Shown piece by piece: positions 24,378 to 36,373 of a stretch of 64,000 bases of DNA. Every line of letters begins with the position of its first letter. The first letter of the stretch is position 1. The notes below the pieces were generated by a model. That model saw only the letters and a list, made by a program, of their open reading frames with translations. It was not told where the DNA came from and ran no database searches. Location of the stretch: contig JAEUWP010000115.1 of the NCBI GenBank assembly GCA_018524725.1, forward strand, positions 124,001-188,000, read 5' to 3'. Origin of the DNA: Podaxis mareebaensis. Lineage: Eukaryota > Basidiomycota > Agaricomycetes > Agaricales > Agaricaceae. The position numbers and the translations under genes were made by a program.

Positions 24378-25326
24378 TAAAGTTAACTCCCATTCCGTTG
24401 GAGTAGTTTTGTTATTTGCTTTGAGAGTTCTGGATTGTTTGCACTATTTCAAGTGATCTTCGTGATCTTTGTTGTATAGTACCGAGCATAATATTTGAAT
24501 GGACATCCTAGCGGTACCCGGTATCTCCTTCACGTACTCGAAAATATTAGTGGCCTAGGCACGTTGAACTTGCTGCGGAGCCGAAGTGCTTTGGAATTAT
24601 GCACCGAGAATAATGGCAGACAATTGTTATCTTTCCTCGTGCACAACCATTTATAGATCATTGAACTGGCCAGAAAACAACACCCAACACGTTCAAACTG
24701 CTGCTACTTGTGCTTCATGTCAAGTCACTGAGCAACGCCGGAACTTTGAAAACCATTCCAGTGGAAAGTGGCCCCTCCCTCGGGGCCCGCCTGCCCGTTT
24801 GGCAGCTCTGGCTAAAACTCGTGACGTCAGAGTACTATTCCCATTGTTCTGCTTCATATAGTATCCCAACATAGACTGAATAGAGTGTCCATGCAGCCTT
24901 GTTTTCAGCGAGACTCCGGATGTGAGTAATTCGGTTGCAATTCAGTTCTCACTGGAGAGCAAAGTTGCATATGCACTCTATGCATACCCGAGTGTTCCCG
25001 GGCAGTACCTAGTCGAGTTGGATTGACCATTGATCCTCGCTTTGCAATCACATGAGTCTTTGTGATGTACTTGTCCGCAACACATGTTCACTCATTCGTT
25101 CAATCCGTGTCCTGGTCAACGGCGGGGACAACCAAGCTGCATTGAAAGCTGTCACGACTTTCAATCCAAAATCCTGCTTTCAGACCTCGATCTTCACTAT
25201 GTATTCAATATCCAGTTATGAGGTTCAAAGGAGGACGCACGTGCATGTCGCCCAGCCTTTAGTACAAAGCCTGCAGGTGTTTGCTGAAGTATTACTACTT
25301 GCACGACCCCCCTCCCCCAATGACCA
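24378..25326. other. Spacer between BTB copies 2 and 3, no gene seen
   Basis: Only short frames occur, the longest about 90 codons, with no similarity that I recognise. Confidence 0.4.
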
Positions 25327-26298
25327 ATGACCAATTCTCCATCTTCTGCCTTACATCGAAGGATTATCAATCACAAAGAGTCCCACCCCGCAAATCAGAA
25401 GGGTGCCTTAGGCAAGGGTGACGCCTCCCCGTAACAAAAACGTCTTGGCTCTAAAACTCCACAATAAGTTCCGGCTTGAACAGGAAAATTACCAAATACC
25501 ACCCCACTTTCTACTTAAAGAGAGACCCTATGACTATCCTTCTTGTGAATCCATCCGTCTTGACCGTCCCTTCTTTATGCTGAACATTATTCACCAGTTT
25601 GAAGACCAGCTCTTTAGGGTTCGTCGTCACTATTTGAAAGAGGGATCATTCGCTTCTCCAGAGGCGGATGTTACGAGACCTGATGGCATGTGTGACGAAC
25701 GATCAATATCCCTGTCAGGTGTAACCGCAAAGGAGTTTGAAATACTACTGGGTTTCTTTTATTCGTTGTCAGTAAGGACGCTCGTTTGAAACTGTGACTA
25801 GTTTTCTCACTTGAACTATTTTGGTAGGCCTCAGGCAGGTGAACACATGGAAAAAGACAGTGCCGAAGAACTGAATCGGAACCTGACTTTGTTGAACATG
25901 GCGCACCGGCTTCGCTAGTTGATGAGGTCTTCAGCTATGTGTCCCACCAAATACCTCCTGACGAAATCTCCATTATGGAGAGGATTCTTCTTGGCGACAA
26001 GTATGGGTTGCAGGGTTGGCGTTTCTCTGCGTATCAAAGCCTTCTCGCTCGCAATGAAGCACTTACGGTGGAGGAAGTCAATGTTCTAGGCACGGAAAGG
26101 GTTGTTTGCTTCCTTCGGACGAAAAGAGGACATGCATCGAGAGCGTTTGTCTATACAAACGAGGATGCGCAACATCAGGCCAGGCGTGCTAGTTATGTGG
26201 AACATCTACTCACGAACCAAGCTCGTTATACCGATTATGCCTACAACCTGCCACCGTCCCGAGTCCCAGAATCCACCGAAACGGTGGTAAAAACATAG
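25327..26298 (+). pseudogene. BTB/POZ gene, copy 3, frameshifted
   Basis: This is a paralogue of copy 2, with a start (MTNSPSSALHRR) and splice sites that still line up. The BTB core lacks the family EVFRDMF segment: the sequence passes from KEGS directly to FASPEAD, an apparent in-frame loss of a few residues. Downstream, two extra bases relative to copy 2 create a stop at 25916-25918, after MAHRLR. The correct frame resumes as DEVFSYVSHQIPPDEIS and continues through LLGDKYGLQGWRF. The C-terminus ends early (VVKT then stop) where copy 2 has KKYFSDF. It is a probable pseudogene, though a truncated BTB-only product cannot be excluded. Confidence 0.75.
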
Positions 26299-26775
26299 TT
26301 CTCTGGCTTTTAGCGCTGTAACCTTGCCCCATCTGGAGTAGCTTGTGTTGTAACGTGGTTTCGAGAACTTTCGCATTGTTCTACACTGTGAGGCCTGATG
26401 TTCGCTTGCTCGTAAAACGGCAACTGAACGATTATCCGTCACAATTGGATCATGCGAGGCCCGTACAAGCATACTCGCTTAGGGAAGGTAGAGGAGGCCT
26501 TACAATTAGGTATTATACCCTTGATCGCTATGCTTCAACATTTCATTAGGTTCGGTTATGACGCGTATTACCACATGTACCATCTCACTCTTAATATCCG
26601 TTCGTAGTTTACCTCTTATCTCGTTCCAGTTGCATACGGCGCACAGACTCGGATTCTGACTATAAAGTACAAGCCTAGTAGCAGTATAGGGGGATTTGGC
26701 TAATCACCAGCTTCCACTTGTTCCTCGACCAACGGATAATCAAACCCTGGTTTCGCTCTCTTTTCGCCGACAACG

Positions 26776-26796
26776 CCCCCCCCCCCCCCCCCCCCC
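26776..26796 (+). repeat. Homopolymer of about 21 C
   Basis: An uninterrupted run of 21 cytosines lies in the leader or spacer before BTB copy 4, followed by a pyrimidine-rich stretch. The length may be inaccurate, as homopolymers are error-prone in sequencing. Confidence 0.9.
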
Positions 26797-27080
26797 TTCT
26801 TTCTCTCCTAAACCTTGTTCTGCTCTCGTACCTGTCCTCCCTCTTCCTGGAGAACTCGACATCCGGTGAACGGCTCGGTCTCCCTTCTCGGTTCTATAGG
26901 CGGTCTCCTGGCTGCTGGGGCGGTATCCTCTGGGTCACTATAACGGGTCCTTTGGTCACTTGGAACCCAAACGGTCGATGGAAGTGATCGTGCTCGCTTT
27001 CTTACACTATCTCGTTCCACGCCCGAACGTTTGTTGTCTTTACAACACGCCTTATCAAAACGATCTTCTATCTTCCATAA

Positions 27081-28098
27081 AAGAGCTCAACATTCCAAGA
27101 TGCTTGGCACATTATATCGGTGCCAACTCTTACAACAGTAGAAATCCAGAGTGCGGATGAAGGTTCCGATCTGCATTCCCAGGGGGGATCCAAGTGTGAA
27201 TATGAACACGATGCAGAGTATTATCTCGGAGACGACCCGATGGCTATCTTTCTAGTGAGTGTGTCGGAGAATCTTCAAGTTGTCCTAACGCTGGCAAACA
27301 TTAGGTAGAAAATCGACTCTTTAAGGTCCATCGTTATTTCCTCTTGGAAGGATCAGAAGTATTTCGCAATATGTTCAATTCACCGACGGAGGAAGGAATA
27401 GACCCTGATGATACAAGCAGCGAGGGACCGATCTCACTGCCAGGAGTAACGGCGACGGAATTCAAGGCACCACTGGATTACTTTTATCTACCGTTCGTAT
27501 TAAACCCCCTGAAGTATGAAGGACTGCTGATACCTCATGTTGGGCAGGCCCCATGGTCAGTCATGCTCAAAGGGCGAGGAGCAAAGCCTACAGACCTATC
27601 TTGATCTGTTGAGCATCTCCCACCGTTTCATGTTCGAGGAAGTTTTTCAGTATGCGGTCGCCCAACTGCAGCCTTTATTCAGCAAGCTTCCTGCTATCCT
27701 GAGATTCCAGCTTGGGGAGAAATACGGACTCAGGGAGTGGGCATCCTCCGCCTACGAGAGTCTGCTTGACAGGACGACTCTTTTGTCCCTTGATGAAGCG
27801 AAAGTTTTGGGGTTGGACAAAGTGGTCCAATACACGAATGCTAGAGAATCGATATATATAGAACGTTTGGAGGAAAAAGAGAGAGACCTGAGGAAGGCCA
27901 AGGAGGACTATCGGCCCCCAAGTTTGAAGAAGAGCAAAAAGTACGAGTCAAAATTAGACGCATTTATAGCAACAGTACCAACTCAGTCTCCATTTTCTAT
28001 TTTCCAGGCTATCGACAGCATCTCCATCGCCTATGACAGATCCAGAACCGTCGCAGGTATCCAGGACCAGAGAGCTTGTAGAGAAGTTCTTCTTCTAG
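27081..28098 (+). CDS. BTB/POZ domain protein, copy 4 (start unresolved)
   Basis: This is the fourth paralogue. The BTB core is read as DDPMAIFL, an intron beginning GTGAGTGT, then VENRLFKVHRYFLLEGSEV and FRNMFNSP. An intron from GTATTA to ATGGTCAG restores the frame at SCSKGEEQSLQTYLDLLSIS. The C-terminal part contains LGEKYGLREWASSAYESLLD. A last intron starting GTACGAG and ending TTTTCCAG joins KKSKK to LSTASPSP and the family-typical end ELVEKFFF. The frame is open upstream to 27081 but contains no in-frame ATG, so the first exon is missing from my model or the start is lost. The coordinates give the open frame, not a proven start. Confidence 0.65.
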
Positions 28099-28526
28099 TC
28101 ACGTATCTGGGTCAGACTACATCTAGGCCTGTGAAGCCTTGAAGTTGGAACCTCATAAAATCATTGGCTATTGTTTTGATCTCTACGGAGAGAAGAAAAG
28201 GAGGGGTAGTCAGATTAGGATCCGGCTGACAGTCCTCCTTACCCGTGCGAGGGAAATCACCAGGAGGGATGTTCTCAGAGTCAGTTGGCTCGGATACCAG
28301 AACGGGGTCTGTGTGAGTTGGGAAAAAGAGAAGAGGCTCCCTCATAGCCTTTGTACTCCCAAGCCCCTGTAAGCTGTCGGTGACGTGAAGTGACCGTTAA
28401 GAGGGAGTTCGAGTTCAAGAGCCCCTGAAAATATCTCACAACCTAGGACCCCTAGTTCCGCTTCAAAGCATACGAGCAGACGGTCAGCGCGCTGGACCAA
28501 TATGTAGTAGTTTATCGCCGCCATTA
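28099..28526. other. Convergent intergenic region, no gene seen
   Basis: This region separates the BTB array from the stop codon of the minus-strand hydrolase. Nothing recognisable lies here. Confidence 0.4.
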
Positions 28527-30043
28527 CTACAACTGCTCACACCAATGTATGATTCGCGCCCCTACACGTTCTAAAAGCCCATCATAATCCAAATTCTGTC
28601 CTCTGATGAACAGTCCGCAGTGCGCTGCGACTTCATCCTCCACCCCGCCAATGACCACTTTTTCCCAATGCTCCGCTCCTCCGAGCTTCCTCCCCAACCC
28701 AGTGGGTAGCACAATAAAATGTCGTGCGCCTTTGACCTTATCTTTCACTTTCTCCGACTTGATTCCTGGATTCTTGAGTTTCCCTACTGTCCTCAACCAC
28801 TCCTTATCGATGGGAGATAATGAGCCATTGTCGGTTGATGAGTCGACAATACCCGACTCTATCAACCCATAGTTATTATACGAAGCTTGATCGCCTTCCC
28901 TTTCCTCGCCCTCGCGGTCCGGATGCGCGCTGTCCGACGGTCGGGGCAAGGTTTGCGTCCAGTAATTGACCCACATGCCATGCTTCCAGCCTACCAACTG
29001 AACGTAACGCTCTTTCAGTCCTGTAGGGTCAAACATAGCACCCCCAAATTGCAATCGCTCGACGATCCACCGTTTCCCAGCCGACAGGGGGCCATCAGAG
29101 TGTTTTTTGAGCCAGCGAGCGAAAGGGCTTTCGGATTGCGCAGAAGCAAAGTTCAGAACTCGATCGAGAAGAGGCGAGGGTGACCGGCGGAATGACCATG
29201 AAGACCGTTTGGACGATGATGGGGACTCGGAACGAGTCACGGCAAGATGGGATGATCCATCCGAATCCGAACGAGCGTGTCCTGGGCGACCGGCTGCATG
29301 TAACATCAGTGAAGAAAATTCGCCCCTCAGCGACCAAGACCAACCCTAGCTTACACTAAATACTCACCTTCACTCCGCTTAAACGCCTCCCAGTCGTCGG
29401 TAACTTGTTCAGGGACAACTGTAATATCGGGGTGAGCATTCATCTCGCCTTCTGATTTCTTTTCCCCGTTTCCGGTGTCCTTTGGAAGGAGCGATGCGAT
29501 GCCGCTGATAATGACATGCGGGTGCATGCCAAGGTAAGGGGTATCGAATGCTACGACGCCTACAATACGGCGGGGCTTCCCTGTCTCCTCGATTGGGGCA
29601 TTCGACGGATCTGTGGCCGCTTCTGCTGCAAGGAGACCACCCATGGAGTGACCCAAGAGAATTACCGGCCCCGGTGGTTGTGTTTGTAACCTGCCATATG
29701 ATTGTGACCTTCCATGGCTTGTACCGGAAGCAGATGAGGACGCACCATTCCAAGAAGTTTTTGGTGGCATAAGAGAGTGGCTTAACGCTCTTGTAGGTGG
29801 GATAGAGGCTGCTTTGAATCTTAATGTCCAAGTTTTCGGGAATGCGAGCAGATAAATGGTTCTGCAAATCCAGGGGAAATGACTGCGATAGTTGAGTGAC
29901 GATCTTTCAGGCTGGGAAGTCGTATCATACCTGGAATGTGGTGTCGTTCCCTTTCCGTCGAATATCAGTAGAGTGCCGTAGTTGCAAAGGTGGGATCAAC
30001 CTTGAAATCCATGGATATAGATCAAGTGCACTAGTCTCGCCAT
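28527..30043 (-). CDS. Alpha/beta hydrolase, lipase-like
   Basis: This is a serine hydrolase with an intact nucleophile elbow GHSMGG. It begins MARLVHLIYIHGFQG, giving the IHGF strand typical of alpha/beta hydrolases, and two short introns lead to NDTTFQ and SFPLDLQNHLSARIPENLD. These are followed by IKIQSSLYPTYKSVKPLSYA, an intron, then LQTQPPGPVILLGHSMGGLL and VVAFDTPYLGMHP. A serine-rich linker follows (SESPSSSKRSS), then a C-terminal domain with ARHFIVLPTGLGRKLGG. All joins are in frame, giving about 430 residues. The remaining catalytic Asp and His cannot be assigned with certainty. Ester or lipid hydrolysis is likely; the substrate and location are unknown. Confidence 0.8.
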
Positions 30044-30537
30044 GCAGCGATACTAGATAGGTTATGAAGCAGGATAACACTGATGGGACAGGGGCTAAGG
30101 ACCGCCAGTCGCATGGCACCACCAAACATCACATCAACAAAAGTCCGCATTCGTATGGCATACATCATTGACATGGGCACGAGTAGTGGATCAAAGACCC
30201 GGAATGAGATCCCAGTCAGGAAGCCATACAAGAGGAAATTGTCGAAGACCAAGTGGAGTGGTGGAGACCGGACCATTCCCGCCCCTTGCTTCCAGTAGGC
30301 TCGGTTTCTCTGATTCAATTTGAGGCCCTGAGGTTTAAGAATGCCTGAATATGCGTTGACATTTCTGTATGTACGTATCATATACTATAAAACACAATTC
30401 TATGCAACATGGTTCTATTCAATTATGAAAAGAAGGGCAGGATGTCATGGCTAAACTCCAGCGTCCAACAAGCAATGTTCATGCAAATCAAAGCAAGGGT
30501 CTGACGTTCACTTCTGCAGTCGTATTGGACTGCTAAA
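30044..30537. other. Intergenic region, no gene seen
   Basis: This is the promoter side of the hydrolase and the 3' side of the first MFS gene. No further gene was recognised. Confidence 0.35.
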
Positions 30538-32660
30538 CTATAGGATTTGTGTTCCTTTTCTCTTTGCAACGAGCATTCGGGAGACAAGGTACAGAAGGCC
30601 TGAGACCACACAGAAGACCTAGCATCATCGTCAATCAGCTACTAACAAAAAACCACTTAAGAGTCTATAGACGTACACCAGCAAAAACGCCTGCTTGAAC
30701 CCAGTGATAGCCACTGGTGAGTAATGCACCGGATATCGGGGTAGCTGGTACATGTTCAACATACAAATGCAACATTCGCACGGCTGGTACTTACCAACAA
30801 GACCCATAATACCTGTAAAACCGACGTTTACCTCCAATCAATTTCAAGTGAAGCAAAAGTATTACTCACCACCAAAAAAGAAGAATATGCCCAGTCGGGT
30901 CCCGTATTCCCTGGGGTCATCGATCAAGCTGACTGGAGGGTCATGGGGTTGTTATTCCGGAAGACATATAACATTGAAATCGACATACCCATCATCGGAG
31001 CCACTAGCGCAATCGCTGATAAACAACAAAGTGAGTGGATGGCCCTAATGGCGAGCAAGTTATCACATACTAGCCCCGGAGATGAGACCATAAAAGACTG
31101 CATAAACGATCACTCCAACGCTGCGTCGGGCTACTGGCATGCACGCCGTCACCACGCCGTTAGCTGTCATAAAGAAAATGCTCATATTTAAAGGCCCAAG
31201 TTTGGGTGCAAAGAATCCAGGGAGTATGCGACCGACAATGCTGGCTGCGTTTAATATAGCGAGCTAGAGGGGGTAATCAGCCACGAGACATGGTAGGGGC
31301 AAAGTCACACACAGAATAAAATGCTAGACGTTCGTCGACACCGTGGAGTACGGCATACAATTGCAGATAGAATACAACAAAGAATAGTCCGAGAAAGGCA
31401 CACATGGCACTACAGCTTGATGAGCATGGCGTCTAAAGCAGCTTGTTTGGATACAAACCTAATTACGGCGATGACATAGGGCGGGTCCGAGAAATAACGC
31501 CTCACAGGGAAGGGATGTTGTCCCCTATGGGGAGGTACACGCGTCCTCATGAGGCAATTGCCGATTAACAACAAAAAAACATTGAATGCCCCGCTAATGC
31601 GAACACCATTATGGAACCCAATCCGGCCAGAGAAGAGGTTATTAAGCATTATAGGCTGTAAAATTGCACCTGAGAGAGCTTGAGTTCCTTTTGTTAATGA
31701 AGGAGATTGTGAAACTCACCAAGCGCAGATCCGGTCGACACAATTCCTACGGCGAGAGTCCTTTTGCGCCTGAAGTAGTGACCAACGATGCTCAGGCTTG
31801 GAACATATGACAATCCACTCGCAAGGCCAAAAGCAATTCCATGACTCAAGAACACCTGGACGTATAATAAGTATGTGGTCGTGCTCACGCAGAGGTGGCG
31901 TCAGACGTGCCTGGTAATACTCGTTTGGATGAGAAAGGGAGAGCATGAAAACTGAAGACCTTTTAATAATGGCAGTTAATTCAGCCTTGGGGACTGACTT
32001 GAGACGGCGTAAAGAATCAAGCTGCTGGCATTCAACCAGTAGCTAGAATCAGAAATCGCATGAAATGAGCGAAACCGGGACTAAGATTAGCGATGAGAAC
32101 CACGTACAAGTATCCCGCATCAAACAGTCTCCCAGTAATGACACCCATCGAGAAAGTGAAGCATATTTGGACACCTCCAATCCATCTAGATCAGGATTAA
32201 ATGTCCATACCCATTATCACCAGTGATGAAGCCACTCACCCTATCGCGCTCGGAGTCGACTCCCTGAGGTATTCTCGCACGTAGAAGTCCTGGTAGGCCC
32301 CAAAAGCGTTCACATACCTCACGTCGGATGAGGGTCACAGAATACTCCCTTAAAGCAACTTGACAACTACTTACCCAAAGGTCACGAACTGGATCAACCA
32401 ACTAGGATGAGAAAACGGTCGTATTTAGACCAAGGATCTCACGGAGATTGGAGACGATCAACTCACGCTCCCGCGACTGTAGACCAGCCCCAAAACCCGC
32501 CTTCGGGTATCTCAGGACTCGGAACAGGGGCGATTGTTAATTGCACTGTCGTTTGCGCTGATTCCTTCGCATTGGTGGACAAAGATGCGGAGGAACTGTT
32601 CCCCGTCGGCTCAACACATTTTTCCCCATCCTTCGTAACGACTTGCGATATTGGGTCCAT
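30538..32660 (-). CDS. MFS transporter, monocarboxylate-permease-like, copy 1
   Basis: This is a major facilitator of the MCT-like fungal group (Mch/Esbp6 type), presumably in the plasma membrane; the substrate is unknown. It starts MDPISQVVTKDGEK with a soluble N-terminus leading to PEGGFWGWSTV. Then come WLIQFVTFGYVNAFGAYQDF, WIGGVQICFTFSMGVITGRL, FMLSLSHPNEYYQVFLSHG, LASGLSYVPSLSIVGHYFRR and AVGIVSTGSALG. The second half follows with ILNAASIVGRILPGF and TPISGALLTSGY, ending AKRKGTQIL. About a dozen short introns are required and all joins found are in frame. One donor is GC instead of GT (31909-31910), at a position where copy 2 uses GT. The gene appears intact. Confidence 0.8.
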
Positions 32661-34445
32661 GGCTGGAGGGACGGGGTTGCGAAGGGACGGGAATGAGGAT
32701 GGTTGTCACGGTCGAAACGACAGGCATTGATTTTAAATGCAGACTGGTTGGCATAAAGTAGGCGATATAGGCTCGGGCATACCATCGGCAGTCACATCGC
32801 CGAACTATGCTCTATAAATAGCGCCACCAGACTTGTAATCGACGGCCGATTGGATGAGGCTTTCACTTCTGCCCGACCTCTGATTGACACTATTAACCTC
32901 TCCAAATCTCTTCCTTTACTCTATACACAAATGCTTTTGTCCTTAGAGAGAGGAAATATCAAGCCCAAACCTTCATGGGCCATAACCTACTTGCCGGAGG
33001 CATCATTGCCATGAGCACAAATCAAACTCATCATCGGCATTCAGGTCCTAGTCGGCCATGTGGTTCCCTTGTCATGCATTATTTTTGGAGTTTAATTGAT
33101 GCATATCGCACATCGAAATCACCACGTCTCCTGTGGTGCTTGCCTTCAAGGTCCGAAGTGTTACTTCATGTCCTGCCCGAACTTAACGTAGATACACAAG
33201 CAGACAAGAATGCCCTTTCTGAGGCATACTCGTCTGGGACACCGATCTGTCTATCATCTTGGCTAGCATAGAACCTATTCGGTCCCATGAACCGCCTCTT
33301 GTGCTCGACGCTACGACCGGCAACACCCGCGGCCATTTGAAAAACTGGCCAACGGGCTCAACTAAAAATAATATGCACCCACTTACGATACATGACAGGC
33401 AATCCAGACTAAACAAGGAGGAGCTGCACTTCGATCTCAAAAGTCACTGGAACCTCACCGGGAATTAATATTCAATGCTGGGACCGCGCAAGCTCATCAA
33501 TGAAGATGAGCCCCAAGCCACAATTCGCGAGAGGCTCGGTACTTGATATAACGGCGCGCTTCTTGTTACCTCACAACTCAGCGGATATTGGTGTGCGCAG
33601 AGGTACGAGATACTGCATTGATTGGCGCGACATGTGTGTATCAAAATTAAGTTGAACTCAAGGGCAAGTGTGCAGGGTCGAACACAAGGTGGGGGGTTTT
33701 ATACTTATCTCCAGTGATGTGCAGGGACCATCAACTTCAAGAATACTGTTGAATGGCTTGCAAGACATCAGACATCAGCATGATGTTCTCTTATATTTAC
33801 GGCAAGGCCGCTGGGAGGAGTCTGGTGCTGGAGTTGTGGTTCAGCACCGCAAAAAATAGGGCATGTTTAAATAATTAATCCTTCCCATCCGTTGTCGGGT
33901 ACGACGATAGGCTCAGCTAATGGCCGGACTTCAAGAAGACTGGTTCTAGGCCACAAACCCATTTAAAATAAAGATGTCGGAGGGTGATGGTCCCTTTGCC
34001 TTCCAATCTTAACCTTAGGGTTGGACAAGCCCATGGGGTATAAAATGGTTCGGGGTACCTGCCGTAGATCCAGAAAATGATAGTGCTCCTTTTGAAAATC
34101 TTATTTCTTGCTCCTGTTCTCACTCCGTCCCCAAAGGAAACACGGCGATATCGGCATTTCGAGGATAGCCCTCAACCTGCCCGAAGGAGAAAGATACTTT
34201 GTCTTCCGAGAACTGTCATTTTTGCCAGCCTATGCCGCGGACTTAAGTGCATCATATGAACGCCTGTCCAACTGGACGGCAGCCGGTTTCTATCACGCAT
34301 CGTTTTAATATGGAAGTAGCCTCGTTCGTCGCGGAGTGTCAAACACAACATGAGGGAATTCTCTCGTAAACCAGAACTTGAAATCACCCAAATCAACCGG
34401 TTCGCCTAGATCATGAAACCACGAGGGTTGCACTCAATCATTAGG
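32661..34445. other. Intergenic region between MFS genes 1 and 2
   Basis: About 1.8 kb contain only short, unrelated frames on both strands. The part nearest 32661 should contain the promoter of MFS copy 1. I see no remnant of a fourth transporter and no transposon. Confidence 0.4.
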
Positions 34446-36373
34446 TTAAACCCTTTGTGTCCCTCTCCTTCGGGCCATTAAGAACCGGGTAGTACAGAAG
34501 CACAAACCACCGCTGAAAACACACAATCCCGCAAAGAGGATCGGTCTCCACCATAGGAATCGTGACGAAAGAAGAGCCCCCGCAATCGGAGTACCTACGA
34601 GGCCACCTAAACCTGAAACGACATGGATTCATGCACGACTAAACCGAAACAGTGGTGCATACCAGTAAATGTAAAGCATATGCCCATACGTGCTCCTATC
34701 TCCTTGTCATTTTCGGCTAGGGAACTGACCATGGGCGCCAGCATCCCAGCATCTGCGGGAAAACCTTCAGAATCTGTGCCTCAAGGGAAATTGCGAGGTT
34801 ATCCTACAGGCTCCGGAGAAGAAGCCAAAGAAGAGGCTGAAGGCCACTGTACCTGCAACGTTCTTAACAGCAAGGGTACAGAAGATCAGCAAAGCATTCG
34901 TGAGGACACAAACAATGACGACATTGAACGCTCCAAATGGGCGTATGAGAAGGTTAGAAACCAGTCTTCCGACAGCGCTAGCCCCGTTCACCATCGCTAC
35001 CTTCGTTTGAAGTGAGGAGGCATATCATTAAAGTGATACTTTCACGACGGACTGTGTAAAACGCCAGCGTTGGGTTGAGGCCATTTTTGATCGCATTCAG
35101 CTGGATGAAGAAGAATGGATAATACAGGCCCGCTAAAGTCAACATCGTTCTTTCGAGAGACGAGGTTTGTGAACACGCCCGGATATCATATTGAGAGCTT
35201 ACCCAAAAACCGTTGCTAGATAAGGAGGGTCTCGCATAAATGTCTTCATGCTTGTCAGGGTATTTTGTGGCACGTGGCTCGGCGGCAATCTTGTCCTGAC
35301 GAGAAGCAAGGCGATGGCTAGGAGACCCGCGTTGAGACCAGCACTGACTCGTACACCTGTGTGGAAGCCCAGGGCGCCGTGAAACCATGCGTTGAGCATG
35401 ATTGGGTGAACAAACCCTCCGATAGCTGAGCCCTGGGCAAAAATGTGTTGGTAATTCTCGATCAAGGTATGTGAGTGACACACGCACAGAGGTAACGATG
35501 CCAAATGCCAATGGTCGACGCTTCTGAAACCAGTGAGAGAGGACGGCCATCCCTGGAACATAAGTCACACCCGCGGCGAATCCAGCACCTAAACCATGGG
35601 CCAGAAAGACCTGAAAGAAATAAGCTCTGATACAGCACGTACAACGACCCGGAGAGTTCACCTGGTAGTATTGCTCAGGTTGCGTAATGGACAGCATGAA
35701 GAGGCAGAAAATAAACAAAATAGATCCACCCAGCATCACCTGGAAACTGTTGACCGTGGTCTGTTACAGTTTCGTCGCACGAGAGGTTGGGAATAACTAC
35801 TAACAAATATCCAGCGTCGAAAGCTCTGCCTGAGACGAGTCCAGAAGACAATAGGAAGAACAGCTGAACGCTGCCTATCCAACTGTTTCGGGCCAATCGA
35901 AACCGGCACTCAGCAAGGGTTGTAATTCCATAGCCGAAATACATACCTGATCTGAGAGGACTCAAAATTCGTGAGGTACTCGCGAACGTAGAAGTCTAAG
36001 GAATGTGAGGAATGCAAACACAATGTGTAACATGTTCTCTACCATTATAGACCCCAAACGAGTTTATATAACTGATTGGGATTAGCTAGGGCCACCGAGA
36101 GGGTGGTCATACTCACCCGAAAGCAACGAATTGTGTAATCCATCTAAAGTGCCTCGCCGTGAACTACAGCAATAGGCCAAGGGAAGGAATCACTGACACG
36201 CCAACAACTACAGACCACGCCCGCCATCCACCATCAGGGCATGTGGATACAGGATCGGGGGAATCGAGTTGCGTTTCCACTGAGGCTTTTTCCAAGCAGG
36301 CGTCGTCAAGTGTTTTGGGATCCGAATATTTGGCCTCGGCATCGGAGCTCCCACTCTTAATGTGTGTTGCCAT
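34446..36373 (-). CDS. MFS transporter, monocarboxylate-permease-like, copy 2
   Basis: This is a paralogue of the gene at 30538-32660. It starts MATHIKSGSSDAEAK, then CPDGGWRAWSVVVGV, WITQFVAFG, YINSFGVYNDFYVREYL, WIGSVQLFFLLSSGL and GRAFDAGYLL. These are followed by MLGGSILFIFCLFMLS, QPEQYYQVFLAHGLG, VTYVPGMAVLSHWFQKRR, GIVTSGSAIGGFVHPIMLN, VNGASAVGRLVSNLLI and LVGTPIAGALLSS, with the tail MARRRGTQRV. The typical MCT features DGGW and YVPGM, and the loop KRR-LAFGI, are present. All exon joins can be made in frame with GT-AG introns, so it looks intact. Substrate candidates are small carboxylates by family, but this is not testable here. It shares an 880-bp divergent promoter region with copy 3. 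Confidence 0.82.

Noticed and set aside
28380..28530. Possible tRNA gene
   Set aside because: I looked for A- and B-box-like sequences here and elsewhere and found no pair with the right spacing or a cloverleaf.
28527..30043. The hydrolase as a frameshifted pseudogene
   Set aside because: The frames looked broken at first, but three short introns starting GTTGAT, GTATGA and GTGCGT restore one open frame through GHSMGG and onward.
31960..32130. MFS copy 1 as broken in its third membrane segment
   Set aside because: An intron starting GTCAGT and ending GGTCTTCAG joins GYFYWLNASSLILYAV to IFMLSLSHP in frame.
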